Below the pieces are notes generated by a model. That model searched no databases. It was not told the DNA's origin and saw only the letters and a program-made list of their open reading frames with translations. Both the position numbers and the translations under genes were made by a program. Below, piece by piece: positions 1 through 7,866 of a stretch of DNA of 64,000 bases. This DNA is from Streptomyces specialis (GTDB taxonomy: Bacteria; Actinomycetota; Actinomycetes; Streptomycetales; Streptomycetaceae). The DNA lies in NCBI RefSeq assembly GCF_001493375.1, contig NZ_LN929897.1, positions 456,754 to 520,753 of the forward strand. The letters run 5' to 3'. Each line of letters opens with the position of its first letter. Position 1 is the stretch's first letter.

Positions 1-1
1 G

Positions 2-610
2 GACGCGGTGCTCGGCGAGGAGTTCGGCGCCGAGGGGCAGGGGCCGCGCCGCTGGGTGGTGGACCCGATCGACGGCACCAAGAACTACGTGCGCGGCGTG
101 CCGGTGTGGGCGACGCTGATCGCGCTGATGGAGCGCGGCGAGGACGGCGACCGGCCGGTGGTGGGGGTGGTCTCCGCGCCGGCGCTCCAGCGGCGCTGGT
201 GGGCCGCGCTGGGCGGCGGGGCCTACACGGGCCGGAGTCTGACGTCGGCGACGCGGCTGCGGGTGTCGGGGGTGTCCCGGCTGGCGGACGCGTCGTTCTC
301 CTACTCGTCGCTGTCGGGGTGGGAGGAACGCGAGCGGCTCGGCGGGTTCATGGAGCTGACCCGGGCCTGCTGGCGGACGCGGGCGTACGGCGACTTCTGG
401 TCCTACATGATGGTCGCCGAGGGGGCGGTGGACATCTGCGCCGAACCGGAGCTGTCGCTGTGGGACATGGCGGCGAACGCGATCGTGGTGCGGGAGGCGG
501 GCGGCCGGTTCACCGGCCTCGACGGGCGGGACACCCCGCTCGGCGGGGACGCGGCGGCGTCCAACGGCCTGTTGCACGACGGGCTGCTGGGGTACCTGGG
601 CGGCGCCTGA
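2..610 (+). CDS. hisN: Histidinol-phosphatase, inositol monophosphatase family (5' end outside window)
   Basis: Dephosphorylates L-histidinol phosphate in histidine biosynthesis (family knowledge). The reading frame is open from base 2, so the true start lies to the left of the window. Visible are the Mg-binding motif WVVDPIDGTKNY near the beginning, the GEE segment just before it, and the C-terminal WDMAANAIVVREAGG block with its metal-binding Asp, all typical of the IMPase fold. About 60 N-terminal residues are missing. A general inositol monophosphatase is the alternative; the HisN reading rests on overall similarity to the actinobacterial enzyme. Confidence 0.85.
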   Translation, partial: DAVLGEEFGAEGQGPRRWVVDPIDGTKNYVRGVPVWATLIALMERGEDGDRPVVGVVSAPALQRRWWAALGGGAYTGRSLTSATRLRVSGVSRLADASFSYSSLSGWEERERLGGFMELTRACWRTRAYGDFWSYMMVAEGAVDICAEPELSLWDMAANAIVVREAGGRFTGLDGRDTPLGGDAAASNGLLHDGLLGYLGGA

Positions 611-786
611 CCCGGGCCCGGGTTTTCGCGGTACGCGCCCTTGTTGGGGCGGTGGCGGCGTGTGAGCATGGGAATCCCCCCACTTGTGGCCTTGTGAAAC
701 CCCTCGCAAGTGCCGCCCGGATTCTCCGCTTTCCGGGTGCTTCACCCCTCCCTCACCCCCTCTCATGGCAGGAGGTGGCTCATCCC

Positions 787-1173
787 ATGCTGGTCCGCGA
801 CGCGATGAGCACCGTCGTCCTCACCATCGGCCCGAACCACACACTCCGTCAGGCCGCCCGTCTGATGTCGGCCCGCCGGGTCGGCGCGGCGGTCGTGCTC
901 GACCCCGAGACCTCCGGCATCGGCATCATCACCGAGCGCGACGTCCTGACCTCGGTCGGCCGGGGCCAGGATCCCGACCGTGAACGGGCGGGCGCGCACA
1001 CGACCACGGACGTGGTCTTCGCCGCTCCGCAGTGGACGCTCGCCGACGCGGCCTCCGCGATGGCGCAGGGCGGCTTCCGGCACCTGATCGTGCTGGACGC
1101 CGACGGTCCGGTCGGCATCGTCTCGGTCCGCGACATCATCAACTGCTGGACCCCGGTGGTCGGCAGGGCCTGA
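787..1173 (+). CDS. CBS-domain protein (two CBS motifs)
   Basis: A 128-residue protein made almost entirely of two CBS motifs, at about residues 8-60 (ending GIITERDVL) and 73-125 (ending GIVSVRDIIN). Tandem CBS pairs (Bateman modules) usually bind adenosine nucleotides, but the partner is unknown here. The ATG at 787 is chosen because GGAGG lies about 10 bases upstream and the first residues, MLVRDAMS, match the usual start of such proteins. It is convergent with the catalase gene and a shared terminator hairpin lies between them. Confidence 0.85.
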   Translation: MLVRDAMSTVVLTIGPNHTLRQAARLMSARRVGAAVVLDPETSGIGIITERDVLTSVGRGQDPDRERAGAHTTTDVVFAAPQWTLADAASAMAQGGFRHLIVLDADGPVGIVSVRDIINCWTPVVGRA

Positions 1174-1208
1174 GCCCCGCCGGCCGGCGGGATCGCGCCG
1201 GGAGCGGT

Positions 1209-1247
1209 CCGGAGCGGCCGGAGCCTCTGGGCGTCCGGCCGCTCCGG
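1209..1247. terminator. Bidirectional terminator hairpin
   Basis: A perfect 14-bp stem (CCGGAGCGGCCGGA at 1209-1222 and its complement at 1234-1247) with an 11-base loop. It lies between the convergent CBS gene and katA, where it can serve both. Confidence 0.7.
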
Positions 1248-1279
1248 GGTAACACGGCAAGCGGCGTGATATCGGGATA

Positions 1280-2743
1280 TCAGCCGCGGAGGGCCTGGAC
1301 CGCGGACGAGAGCCGCTTGCCGTAGTCCTCGTCGGCCTTGCGGAAGTTCTCGATGGCCCGCTCGGCGATGTCGTCCCGGGAGACCTTCGCGATGAAGCCC
1401 GCGAGGTTCTCGATCAGACGGTCCTTCTCCTCGTCCGACATCAGCCGGTACAGGTTCCCGGCCTGGACGAAGTCGTCGTCCTCGGTGTGCCGGGGGGCCT
1501 CGTGGTCCCCCGTGTACCCGGAGAGGGCGACCGGCTCCCACAGCGGTCGGTCGGTCTGCGCCGGGCCGCCGAAGCTGTTCGGCTCGTAGTTCTTCGCGCC
1601 GCCGTGGCGGCCGTCGTAGAAGAAGCCGTCGCGCCCGTTGGTGCGGGCCTCGGTGGCGTGCGGCCGGTTCACCGGGAGGTGGTCGGCGTTGATGCCGACC
1701 CGGTACCGGTGGGCGTCGCCGTAGGCGAACAGGCGGCCCTGGAGCATCTTGTCGGGCGAGGGGCCGATGCCCGGCACGAAGTGGTGCGGGGAGAAGATCG
1801 ACTGCTCAACCTCGGCGAAGATGTTCCGCGGGTTCCGGTTCAGCTCCAGCTTGCCGATGGTGATCGGCGGGTAGTCCGCGTGCGGCCAGACCTTGGTCAG
1901 GTCGAACGGGTTGAACCGGTAGGTCGCGGCGTCGGCGGCCGGCATCACCTGGATCTGCACGGTCCAGGACGGGAAGTCGCCGTTCTCGATGGAGACGCGC
2001 AGGTCGCGCTGGTGGCTGTCGGGGTCCGTGCCCGCCAGGACGTTGGCCTCCTCGGTGGTGAGGTTCTTGATGCCCTGGTCGGTCTTGAAGTGGTACTTGA
2101 CCCAGAACGCCTCGCCCGCCTCGTTGCTCCACTGGAAGGTGTGCGAGCCGAACCCGTCCATGTGGCGGTAGGACGCGGGGATGCCGCGGTCGCCGAACAG
2201 CCAGGTCACCTGGTGCGTGGACTCCGGCGACAGGCTCCAGAAGTCCCAGACGTTGTCCGCCTCCTGAGAGCCGGTGTACGGGTCCCGCTTCTGCGTGTGG
2301 ATGAAGTCCGGGAACTTGATCGCGTCCTTGATGAAGAAGACGGGCGTGTTGTTGCCGACCAGGTCGTAGTTGCCCTCTTCGGTGTAGAACTTGACCGCGA
2401 AGCCGCGCGGGTCGCGCACGGCGTCGGCCGCCCCCAGGTTCCCCGCGACGGTGGAGAAGCGGAGGAACACCTCGGTCTGCTTGCCGACCTCGGAGAGGAA
2501 CTTCGCCCGGGTCCACCGGGTCACGTCGGCGGTGACGGTGAAGGTGCCGTACGCCCCGGCGCCGCGGGCGTGCACGACCCGCTCCGGGATCCGCTCGCGG
2601 TTGAAGTGGGCCAGCTTCTCGATGAGGAGCTGGTCCTGGATCAGCACGGGACCGCCGACACCGGCGGACTGGCTGTTCTGATTGTCCGCGACGGGGGCCC
2701 CCGCCTCCGTGGTGAGCGGTCCCGTCGCGATCTGGTCGGTCAT
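1280..2743 (-). CDS. katA: Catalase KatA (monofunctional haem catalase)
   Basis: Converts hydrogen peroxide to water and oxygen in the cytoplasm. The 487-residue length is normal for a small-subunit clade-3 catalase. Visible catalytic residues are the distal His58 in RVVHARGAGAYG, Asn131 in VGNNTPVFF, and the proximal haem ligand Tyr341 in RLFAYGDAHRYR with Arg337 four residues before. It is divergent from a Fur-family regulator, the classical catA/catR arrangement of Streptomyces. A palindromic site lies in the 156-base gap. Induction by peroxide through loss of CatR binding is the expected regulation. Confidence 0.97.
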   Translation of the reverse strand: MTDQIATGPLTTEAGAPVADNQNSQSAGVGGPVLIQDQLLIEKLAHFNRERIPERVVHARGAGAYGTFTVTADVTRWTRAKFLSEVGKQTEVFLRFSTVAGNLGAADAVRDPRGFAVKFYTEEGNYDLVGNNTPVFFIKDAIKFPDFIHTQKRDPYTGSQEADNVWDFWSLSPESTHQVTWLFGDRGIPASYRHMDGFGSHTFQWSNEAGEAFWVKYHFKTDQGIKNLTTEEANVLAGTDPDSHQRDLRVSIENGDFPSWTVQIQVMPAADAATYRFNPFDLTKVWPHADYPPITIGKLELNRNPRNIFAEVEQSIFSPHHFVPGIGPSPDKMLQGRLFAYGDAHRYRVGINADHLPVNRPHATEARTNGRDGFFYDGRHGGAKNYEPNSFGGPAQTDRPLWEPVALSGYTGDHEAPRHTEDDDFVQAGNLYRLMSDEEKDRLIENLAGFIAKVSRDDIAERAIENFRKADEDYGKRLSSAVQALRG

Positions 2744-2819
2744 CTGCCTGCCACGCCCTTCAGCTTTCCGGTGCTCTGTCCTGCTCAGGCCCTTGGCCGT
2801 CGTCAGTCCAGATCCTATA

Positions 2820-2834
2820 TTGGACTATGTCCAA
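2820..2834. promoter_or_regulatory. Probable CatR operator (6-3-6 palindrome)
   Basis: TTGGAC-TAT-GTCCAA is a perfect 6-3-6 inverted repeat in the katA/catR intergenic gap, 77 bases upstream of katA. Its position and symmetry fit a PerR/Fur-class operator that would control one or both divergent promoters. The match to CatR is inferred from context. Confidence 0.7.
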
Positions 2835-2899
2835 GTCAAGACACACCCTCGATCTGTACACGCTCGGGTCAAGGAGGGTCCCGCGTTAGGGTGGAAGGC

Positions 2900-3334
2900 A
2901 TGAGCGACCTGCTGCAGCGACTCCGTGACCGCGGCTGGCGTCTCACCGCGCAGCGGCGGGTCATCGCCGAGGTGCTGGACGGTGAGCATGTCCACTTCAC
3001 CGCGGACGAGGTGCACGCGCTGGCCGCCGAGCGGCTGCCCGAGATCTCCCGCGCCTCCGTGTACAACACGCTGGGCGAGCTGGTCGCGCTCGGCGAGGTC
3101 CTGGAGGTCACCACGGACGGCCGGGCCAAGCGGTACGACCCGAATGCCCACCACCCCCACCAGCACCTGATCTGCTCCGGGTGCGGCACGATGCGGGACG
3201 TGCGGATCACCGCCGACCCGCTGGCCGCGCTGCCCGCCGGGGAGCGGTTCGGCTTCGCCGTCTCGGAGGCGCACGTGACGTACTACGGGCGCTGCCCCGA
3301 CTGCGCCGCCGCCACGGCCGTAGCCGGTGGGTGA
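2900..3334 (+). CDS. catR: Fur-family peroxide regulator CatR
   Basis: A 144-residue repressor with an N-terminal winged helix (DNA-recognition helix near residues 49-62, SRASVYNTLGEL) and a C-terminal metal domain. Structural zinc cysteines are visible at Cys92/Cys95 (CSGC) and Cys132/Cys135 (CPDC), and a regulatory histidine cluster HHPHQH spans 84-89. Divergent location beside katA argues for a PerR-like peroxide sensor (CatR/FurA class) rather than an iron Fur. Start chosen at the ATG at 2900, with GGAAGG just upstream and a TAGGGT -10-like element about 10 bases before it. Confidence 0.92.
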   Translation: MSDLLQRLRDRGWRLTAQRRVIAEVLDGEHVHFTADEVHALAAERLPEISRASVYNTLGELVALGEVLEVTTDGRAKRYDPNAHHPHQHLICSGCGTMRDVRITADPLAALPAGERFGFAVSEAHVTYYGRCPDCAAATAVAGG

Positions 3335-3383
3335 CTGTCGATTTGCACGGCTGGTCCGGGCCGGGCTAAGGTTGAGACATCAA

Positions 3384-3457
3384 CGCGGGGTGGAGCAGCT
3401 CGGTAGCTCGCTGGGCTCATAACCCAGAGGTCGCAGGTTCAAATCCTGTCCCCGCTA
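3384..3457 (+). tRNA. Initiator tRNA-fMet (CAT)
   Basis: A 74-base cloverleaf without encoded CCA. The anticodon loop is CTCATAA. Initiator features are visible: an unpaired C1-T72 at the end of the acceptor stem, three consecutive G-C pairs at the bottom of the anticodon stem (CTGGG/CCCAG), and a purine-pyrimidine 11-24 pair in the D stem. These separate it from an elongator tRNA-Met. Confidence 0.95.
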
Positions 3458-3466
3458 CTGAACCGG

Positions 3467-3497
3467 AAGCCCGGATCCCGACCAGGATCCGGGCTTT
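3467..3497 (+). terminator. Terminator of tRNA-fMet
   Basis: A 12-bp perfect stem (AAGCCCGGATCC / GGATCCGGGCTT) with a 6-base loop begins 9 bases after the tRNA and ends in TTT. Confidence 0.8.
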
Positions 3498-3525
3498 CGC
3501 GTATTTGTACGGAAGAATCACCGGT

Positions 3526-4416
3526 ATGGACGCTACTCTGCAGTATCTGCTCGACCTGCTGGACCTCGAACGCATCGAGCGGGACATCTTCCGGGGCGAC
3601 AGCCACGCCTCCGTGATTCCCCGGGTCTTCGGCGGGCAGGTCGCCGCCCAGGCCCTGGTCGCCGCTTGCCGCACCGCTCCCGAGGACCGGCTGCCGCACT
3701 CCCTGCACTCCTACTTCCTGCGGCCGGGCGACCCCGGCTCGCCCATCGTCTACACCGTGGACCGCATCCGCGACGGCCGCTCGTTCACCACCCGGCGGGT
3801 CGTGGCCGTGCAGCACGGGCAGCCGATCTTCCACCTGTCGGCCTCGTTCCAGGTGGCGGAGGAGGGTCTGGAGCACCAGGAGCAGATGCCGGACGCGCCG
3901 GATCCCGAGACGCTGCCGACGGCGGACGAGCTGCTGCCGCGCTACGCGGACCTGTTCTTCCACGAGAGCGCGGTGGAGCTGCTGCTCCAGGCGAGACGGG
4001 CGATCGACCTGCGCTATGTCGCGGAGCCGCCGTTCGCCACGGCGGGGGAGCCGCGGGAGGCCCGGTCACAGGTGTGGTTCCGGATCAACGGCAAGCTCGA
4101 CGGGGACCGTGACGACCCGGTGGTTCACCTGTGCCTGGGCACGTATGTCTCGGACATGACGCTGCTGGACTCGGTGCTGCTCGCGCACGGGCGGGGCGGC
4201 TGGATGACGGGCGACATCGTGGGCGCGAGCCTGGACCACGCGATGTGGTTCCACCGGCCGTTCCGGACGGACGAGTGGCTGCTGTACGACACGGACTCCC
4301 CGACGGCGCAGGGCGGCCGGGGTCTGGCGCGCGGCCGGATCTTCACCCGGGACGGGAAGCTCGCGGTGTCGGTGATCCAGGAGGGCCTGATGCGGGTGCC
4401 GAGGCCGCGGCCCTGA
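3526..4416 (+). CDS. tesB: Acyl-CoA thioesterase II
   Basis: Hydrolyses acyl-CoA to free fatty acid and CoA. The 296 residues form the expected double hot-dog: an N-terminal half with IPRVFGGQVAAQAL, and a C-terminal half with GASLDHAMWFHRPF, whose Asp belongs to the catalytic Asp-Gln-Thr/Ser set, followed by DTDSPTAQGGRGLARG and VIQEG with the Gln. The length matches E. coli TesB. The ATG at 3526 is chosen over an upstream TTG at 3505 because a GGAAG ribosome site at 3511 precedes it. It stands alone, directly behind the tRNA terminator. Confidence 0.93.
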   Translation: MDATLQYLLDLLDLERIERDIFRGDSHASVIPRVFGGQVAAQALVAACRTAPEDRLPHSLHSYFLRPGDPGSPIVYTVDRIRDGRSFTTRRVVAVQHGQPIFHLSASFQVAEEGLEHQEQMPDAPDPETLPTADELLPRYADLFFHESAVELLLQARRAIDLRYVAEPPFATAGEPREARSQVWFRINGKLDGDRDDPVVHLCLGTYVSDMTLLDSVLLAHGRGGWMTGDIVGASLDHAMWFHRPFRTDEWLLYDTDSPTAQGGRGLARGRIFTRDGKLAVSVIQEGLMRVPRPRP

Positions 4417-4443
4417 TCCGCCGGCCCTCCCGGGGCGGTGGGG

Positions 4444-5286
4444 TCAGCACAGGGGTGCCCGGCGGCTCCACGTCGTCCACTGCGGGCGGTAGCCGTGGTG
4501 GTGCCAGAACGGCGCGGAGACCGGGCTCAGCGCGGCGTAGTGGAGCGTCGTCCGCGTGCAGCCCGCCTCCGCGAGTGCCGCGTGCGCGGTCCTCGCCAGC
4601 GCGGTGCCCACGCCCCGGCCCCGGTGGGGGGCGGCGACCACCAGGGACGTCAGATAGCCGGTGCCGCGCGGGAGGGCCGTCCGCCCCGACGGGTCGTCCA
4701 CGGCCAGCAGGCCGACCACGTCGCGGGGGGTCGCGGCGACCCAGGCGAGGGTGGCGGACAGCCGCTCCCTGACGTTCCGCGCCGAGGAGGCGCGGATCGC
4801 GCAGGCGCCGAACTGGGCGTCCCAGCGCAGTCCGTCCAGCCACAGGCGGGTGGCGCGGTCGGTGTCGGCCGGCTCCAGGGGGCGGATCTGGGCGTCGGGG
4901 CTCTCGCGCGGGCCGGGGAGTTGGTGGACGGTCGGGCGGACGGCCGCGATCCGTTTCGGCACCAGGCCGTGCGTCAGCAGCACCGGGGTCAGCGCCACGT
5001 CGCGGCTCGGCCAGACGAAGACGGCCTCGGCGTCCGCGCCGCGCGGCCAGACGGGGAGGACGCCCTCCCACGCCGTCAGCAACCGGTCGAGGGCCGCCGG
5101 GCGGTCGGGGCCGGTGAGGCGGGCGAACAGCCGGTGCACGTCGGCCGCGTTCCAGCTCGCGTCGAACGACTCGGGGTCGGGGCGGTGGCGGCGGTAGAGG
5201 CCGTCGGCGCCGGGAACGGCCAGCGGCACGTCGCCCGGCGCGGCGTCCGGCAGGGGCCGGTCGTGGCGGGCGGCCCGGGGCGTCAC
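4444..5286 (-). CDS. GNAT-family N-acetyltransferase
   Basis: A 280-residue protein whose C-terminal half carries a GNAT acetyl-CoA-binding motif (TSLVVAAPHRGRGVGTAL, with the R-G-R-G-V/I-G signature). The N-terminal half may be a degenerate second GNAT domain. The GTG start at 5286 overlaps the stop of the upstream phosphatase-like gene as GTGA, so the two are translationally coupled. The substrate is unknown. Confidence 0.8.
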   Translation of the reverse strand: MTPRAARHDRPLPDAAPGDVPLAVPGADGLYRRHRPDPESFDASWNAADVHRLFARLTGPDRPAALDRLLTAWEGVLPVWPRGADAEAVFVWPSRDVALTPVLLTHGLVPKRIAAVRPTVHQLPGPRESPDAQIRPLEPADTDRATRLWLDGLRWDAQFGACAIRASSARNVRERLSATLAWVAATPRDVVGLLAVDDPSGRTALPRGTGYLTSLVVAAPHRGRGVGTALARTAHAALAEAGCTRTTLHYAALSPVSAPFWHHHGYRPQWTTWSRRAPLC

Positions 5287-6077
5287 GCCCCGGCCAGCCC
5301 GGCGGCGTCCAGCAGGTAGGCGGTCAGCGGCTCGTAGTACCGCGGGTTGGTGACGTGGTCGTCCAGCGGGACGCACACCGACAGGGTGCCCTCGGCCTCG
5401 CCGAGGAAGAGCGCCGGGTCGTTGCAGTCGGCGTAGCCGATGGTGTCGATGCCGCGCAGCGCGGCGCATCCCGCCCAGCCGTGGTCGGCGACCACCAGAT
5501 CGGGCAGCGGCTCGCCCTGCCGCCGCAGGGCGTCGAGGATCTCGGCCATGGGCTGCGGGGAGTGCGTGTGCCACAGGGTGGCGCCCCGCTCGTACATCGC
5601 GACGCCCGCCATCTGGGCGACGACGCCCTCGTCGGCCGTCAGCCCGATCGGCACGCGGACCAGATCGCAGCCCGCGGCCTCCAGGGCGGCGGCGGTGCGG
5701 GCGTGCACGTCGAGGAGGCCGCCGGGGTGCCCGGTGGCGACCAGCACCCGCCGCCGGCCCTCCACGGCCTTGCGCAGCAGGGACGCGGCCCGGTCCAGTC
5801 CGGCGACGGTCAGCTCCGGGTCGATCGTGTCCTGACCCTGCCGGTGCCCGGGGTCCTCGTCCACGCCGCAGCGCTCGGCCATCACGGCCAGCACGTCCTG
5901 CTCGTCGGTCCAGCGGTCGCCGAACTCCAGCCCGAGCCAGAAGTACCGGTTGCCGTTGGCCAGCTCCCGGTAGTGGGAGAGGTTGTTCTCGCGCGGAGTC
6001 GCCACGTCGCCCGCGATGCGGGTGCGTATGAGGTGGTCGATCAGGTCCGCTCGGGAGGGCACGGCGGTCGTCGGCAT
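5283..6077 (-). CDS. Conserved actinobacterial protein, phosphatase-like
   Basis: 264 residues. I recognise this as a conserved Streptomyces family usually labelled phosphatase; the biochemical basis of that label is unknown to me. The sequence has conserved blocks such as GDVATPRENNLSHYRELANG, ERCGVDEDP, VLVATGHPGGLLDVH, TLWHTHS and DLVVADHGWAG. The histidine- and aspartate-rich blocks would suit a metal-dependent hydrolase. It is the first gene of a two-gene operon with the GNAT gene (4-base overlap). The ATG start at 6077 gives a compact N-terminus matching the family. Confidence 0.7.
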   Translation of the reverse strand: MPTTAVPSRADLIDHLIRTRIAGDVATPRENNLSHYRELANGNRYFWLGLEFGDRWTDEQDVLAVMAERCGVDEDPGHRQGQDTIDPELTVAGLDRAASLLRKAVEGRRRVLVATGHPGGLLDVHARTAAALEAAGCDLVRVPIGLTADEGVVAQMAGVAMYERGATLWHTHSPQPMAEILDALRRQGEPLPDLVVADHGWAGCAALRGIDTIGYADCNDPALFLGEAEGTLSVCVPLDDHVTNPRYYEPLTAYLLDAAGLAGA

Positions 6078-6128
6078 ACGGCCAGTATCGCCCCGAAGTC
6101 CGTGTGAGGGAGGGGAAGTGCCCGAGAT

Positions 6129-6407
6129 GTGATCTCCGGCTTCCGGGTCTTCGCGGACCAGGACGAGCCGCTGGGGACCCGGCTGGCCGAGGCGGCCGAG
6201 GCGCCGGGGGCCGACGCCGGGCGGAAGGGGGACTTCGCGCCCGTGCGGGTGAACGAGTCGCTCGCGCCCGGCTTCATGACGGTGGAGGACCCGGCCCGGC
6301 TCCGGGCGGCGGGCGCGCCGTGCGGTGACGACCCGGCCGATCCGGGGAACGGCCGGGCCGGTCATCCGCTGTGCCGTCCGGGTCAGCTCTGGAGGACGGA
6401 CAGGTAG
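6129..6407 (+). CDS. Small hypothetical protein, possibly a gene remnant
   Basis: 92 residues from a GTG at 6129, with strong G/C third-position bias in the first two thirds, which suggests real or recently real coding sequence (NESLAPGFMTVEDPARLR is well formed). I do not recognise the family. The 3' end runs 25 bases into the convergent VOC gene and the last 25 residues look unstructured, so it may be a truncated copy of a longer gene. Confidence 0.35.
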   Translation: MISGFRVFADQDEPLGTRLAEAAEAPGADAGRKGDFAPVRVNESLAPGFMTVEDPARLRAAGAPCGDDPADPGNGRAGHPLCRPGQLWRTDR

Positions 6408-6745
6408 TTCCCCGCCGGGTCGCGGAACCAGGCGATGGGCGGGCCCTCCTGGCGGTGGACTCCCTTCTCGTCGGCGCCCTCGTACCGCTCGAACGTGATG
6501 CCGCGTCCGGCGAGGTGGTCGACGGCGGCCTCGATGTCGGGCACCGGGAAGTTGAGCAGGGTGCAGGGGGGCGGCGTGTGGTCCGGCTTGGGGTAGATCA
6601 GGTGGTCGTGGCCTCCGGCGAGGTGGAGGACGAGCATGCCGTTCTCCTCGGAGACGTCCAGGCCGAGCGTCTCGCCGTAGAAGCGCCGGGCCGCCGGGAT
6701 GTCGTCCACGGAGAAGCCGCTGAACGCCTTGCTGTCCTTGAGCAC
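6383..6745 (-). CDS. VOC-family (glyoxalase/bleomycin-resistance fold) protein
   Basis: 120 residues in one vicinal-oxygen-chelate module of two beta-alpha-beta-beta-beta units: KAFSGFSVDDIPAARRFYGE at the start, and PPIAWFRDPAGNYLSVLQ at the end with the usual Asp-Pro-x-Gly-Asn turn. The GTG at 6745 is preferred to the ATG at 6760 because GAGGA lies 7 bases before it and homologues begin with a similar VLKDSKAF. Substrate unknown. Confidence 0.8.
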   Translation of the reverse strand: MLKDSKAFSGFSVDDIPAARRFYGETLGLDVSEENGMLVLHLAGGHDHLIYPKPDHTPPPCTLLNFPVPDIEAAVDHLAGRGITFERYEGADEKGVHRQEGPPIAWFRDPAGNYLSVLQS

Positions 6746-6842
6746 GGTGGTTCCTCTCATGACGGGGTGTCGGAGCAATGACCCGGGCGGGCGGCGGAAC
6801 TCATCGGGACGCGCGCGCCGGGACCCGGACGGCGGACGCCGG

Positions 6843-7616
6843 TCACCGCCGGGCCCGGCGCAGGTGGTGGAACAGGACGCGCCACTGGTCGGGGCTGACC
6901 AGGCCGACCGGGGCGTTCTCCGGGACGCGGGCCGCCGCCAGGGCCGCGCGGACGCGGGGCGCGGGGTGGTGCCGGCCGAGCGTGGCGCGCAGGGAGCCGC
7001 CGACGCCGGTGAAGCCCTCCGTCACCAGGGCCCGGTAGGCCGGCAGGTCGCGGCGCGGGAGCAGCGGCGCCTCGCGGCGGACGAGGCGCAGGACCGCGGA
7101 GTCGGTCCTGGGGACCGGGACGAAGTGGCGGCGGTCGAGGCGCGGTCCGAGGCGCCAGTCGAACTCCGGCCAGGTGACGACCGTCAGCAGCGGCCAGGTG
7201 CCGAAGCGGCCGGTCCGCCCTCGGGCGAATTCGAGCTGGGTGACCAGCGTGGCCGAGGTCAGCGCGGGGGCGTCCAGACACCAGCGGACGATGGCGGTCG
7301 TGCGGGAGTACGGGATGTTCCCGACGACGGCGAACGGCGCGCTCGGGGCGCGGGCGGTGAGGAAGTCGCCCGGGACGACGCGCACGTTCCGCTCGTGGCG
7401 CAGGCGGGCGGGGAGGCGGGCGGCCAGGGCGGGGTCCAGCTCGTAGGCGATGCCCTCGCGCGCGGCGCGGGCCAGGACGCGGGTGAGGGTGCCCTCGCCC
7501 GCGCCGGGCTCGACGATCAGGTCGCCGGGGCGCGGGTCGGCGGCGCGCAGGATCCGGCGCAGCACGCCGGTGTCGTACAGGAAGTTCTGCGAGAGGTGCT
7601 TTCGGCGGGAAGCCAC
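6843..7616 (-). CDS. erm: 23S rRNA (adenine-N6) methyltransferase, Erm family (macrolide resistance)
   Basis: Methylates an adenine in 23S rRNA domain V, giving macrolide-lincosamide-streptogramin B resistance (family knowledge). In the 257-residue product the SAM-binding motifs are clear: SQNFL at 9-13, VEPGAGEGTLT with its glycine loop at 35-45, acidic Glu59, GDFL at 83-86, and the catalytic NIPYS at 100-104. NIPY rather than NLPY fits Erm better than the housekeeping KsgA. The frame stays open to a GTG at 7682, but the GTG at 7616 has a GAGGA site upstream and gives an N-terminus, VASRRKHLSQNFL, like Erm(O)-type enzymes. Upstream lie a hairpin and a leader peptide, so antibiotic-inducible attenuation is likely. 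Confidence 0.88.
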   Translation of the reverse strand: MASRRKHLSQNFLYDTGVLRRILRAADPRPGDLIVEPGAGEGTLTRVLARAAREGIAYELDPALAARLPARLRHERNVRVVPGDFLTARAPSAPFAVVGNIPYSRTTAIVRWCLDAPALTSATLVTQLEFARGRTGRFGTWPLLTVVTWPEFDWRLGPRLDRRHFVPVPRTDSAVLRLVRREAPLLPRRDLPAYRALVTEGFTGVGGSLRATLGRHHPAPRVRAALAAARVPENAPVGLVSPDQWRVLFHHLRRARR

Positions 7617-7637
7617 GGGCGTCGTCCTCGTGTGTGA

Positions 7638-7667
7638 GGACAGGCCACGACGGTCGGCGGCCTGTCC
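7638..7667 (-). promoter_or_regulatory. Attenuator hairpin before erm
   Basis: A perfect 9-bp inverted repeat (GGACAGGCC / GGCCTGTCC, 12-base loop) in the 97 bases between the leader peptide stop and the chosen erm start. No U-run follows on the minus strand, so it may mask translation or be one arm of alternative folds rather than a simple terminator. Confidence 0.55.
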
Positions 7668-7713
7668 GGGTGCGGTGGACACACGGACGGCCCTGGGCCG
7701 AGGGGGTGAGAGG

Positions 7714-7821
7714 TCAGACCAGGGCCGGGCGCCGGCGGCGCGGACGGCGGGTCTGGAGCGGGCTCCAGCCGGCGGCCGGCGCGGCGGCGCACGGCCCGTT
7801 GATCAGCGCCTGGATTCCCAT
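7714..7821 (-). CDS. Putative erm leader peptide (35 residues)
   Basis: A short frame from ATG 7821 to TGA 7714 encodes MGIQALINGPCAAAPAAG, then an arginine/proline-rich tail (RRPRRRRPALV). It is the only reasonable ORF between the erm promoter and erm. The ATG falls about 7 bases after a TACGGT -10 element, so its mRNA would be leaderless. Macrolide-resistance genes are often controlled by ribosome stalling on such peptides; the arginine run may be a slow or stalling segment. Function is inferred from position only. Confidence 0.55.
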   Translation of the reverse strand: MGIQALINGPCAAAPAAGWSPLQTRRPRRRRPALV

Positions 7822-7828
7822 GGCGGTG

Positions 7829-7866
7829 ACCGTAGGCCGGGGCGCGGGCGGGCCGCAAGCGGTTTT
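7829..7866 (-). promoter_or_regulatory. Promoter of the leader-erm unit, WhiB7-like
   Basis: On the minus strand: AAAA (7866-7863), four bases, TTGCGG as -35 (7858-7853), an 18-base spacer, then TACGGT as -10 (7834-7829). An A/T-run just upstream of the -35 is the signature of WhiB7/WblC-dependent antibiotic-response promoters (established in mycobacteria and Streptomyces). The assignment is a pattern match. Confidence 0.5.

Noticed and set aside
1487..2743. Long plus-strand ORF opposite katA
   Set aside because: Antisense shadow; only its last 145 codons, from 2900, are the real catR.
6843..7682. Housekeeping KsgA instead of Erm
   Set aside because: NIPYS motif, short length, leader peptide and divergent exporter all favour Erm; KsgA neighbours are absent.
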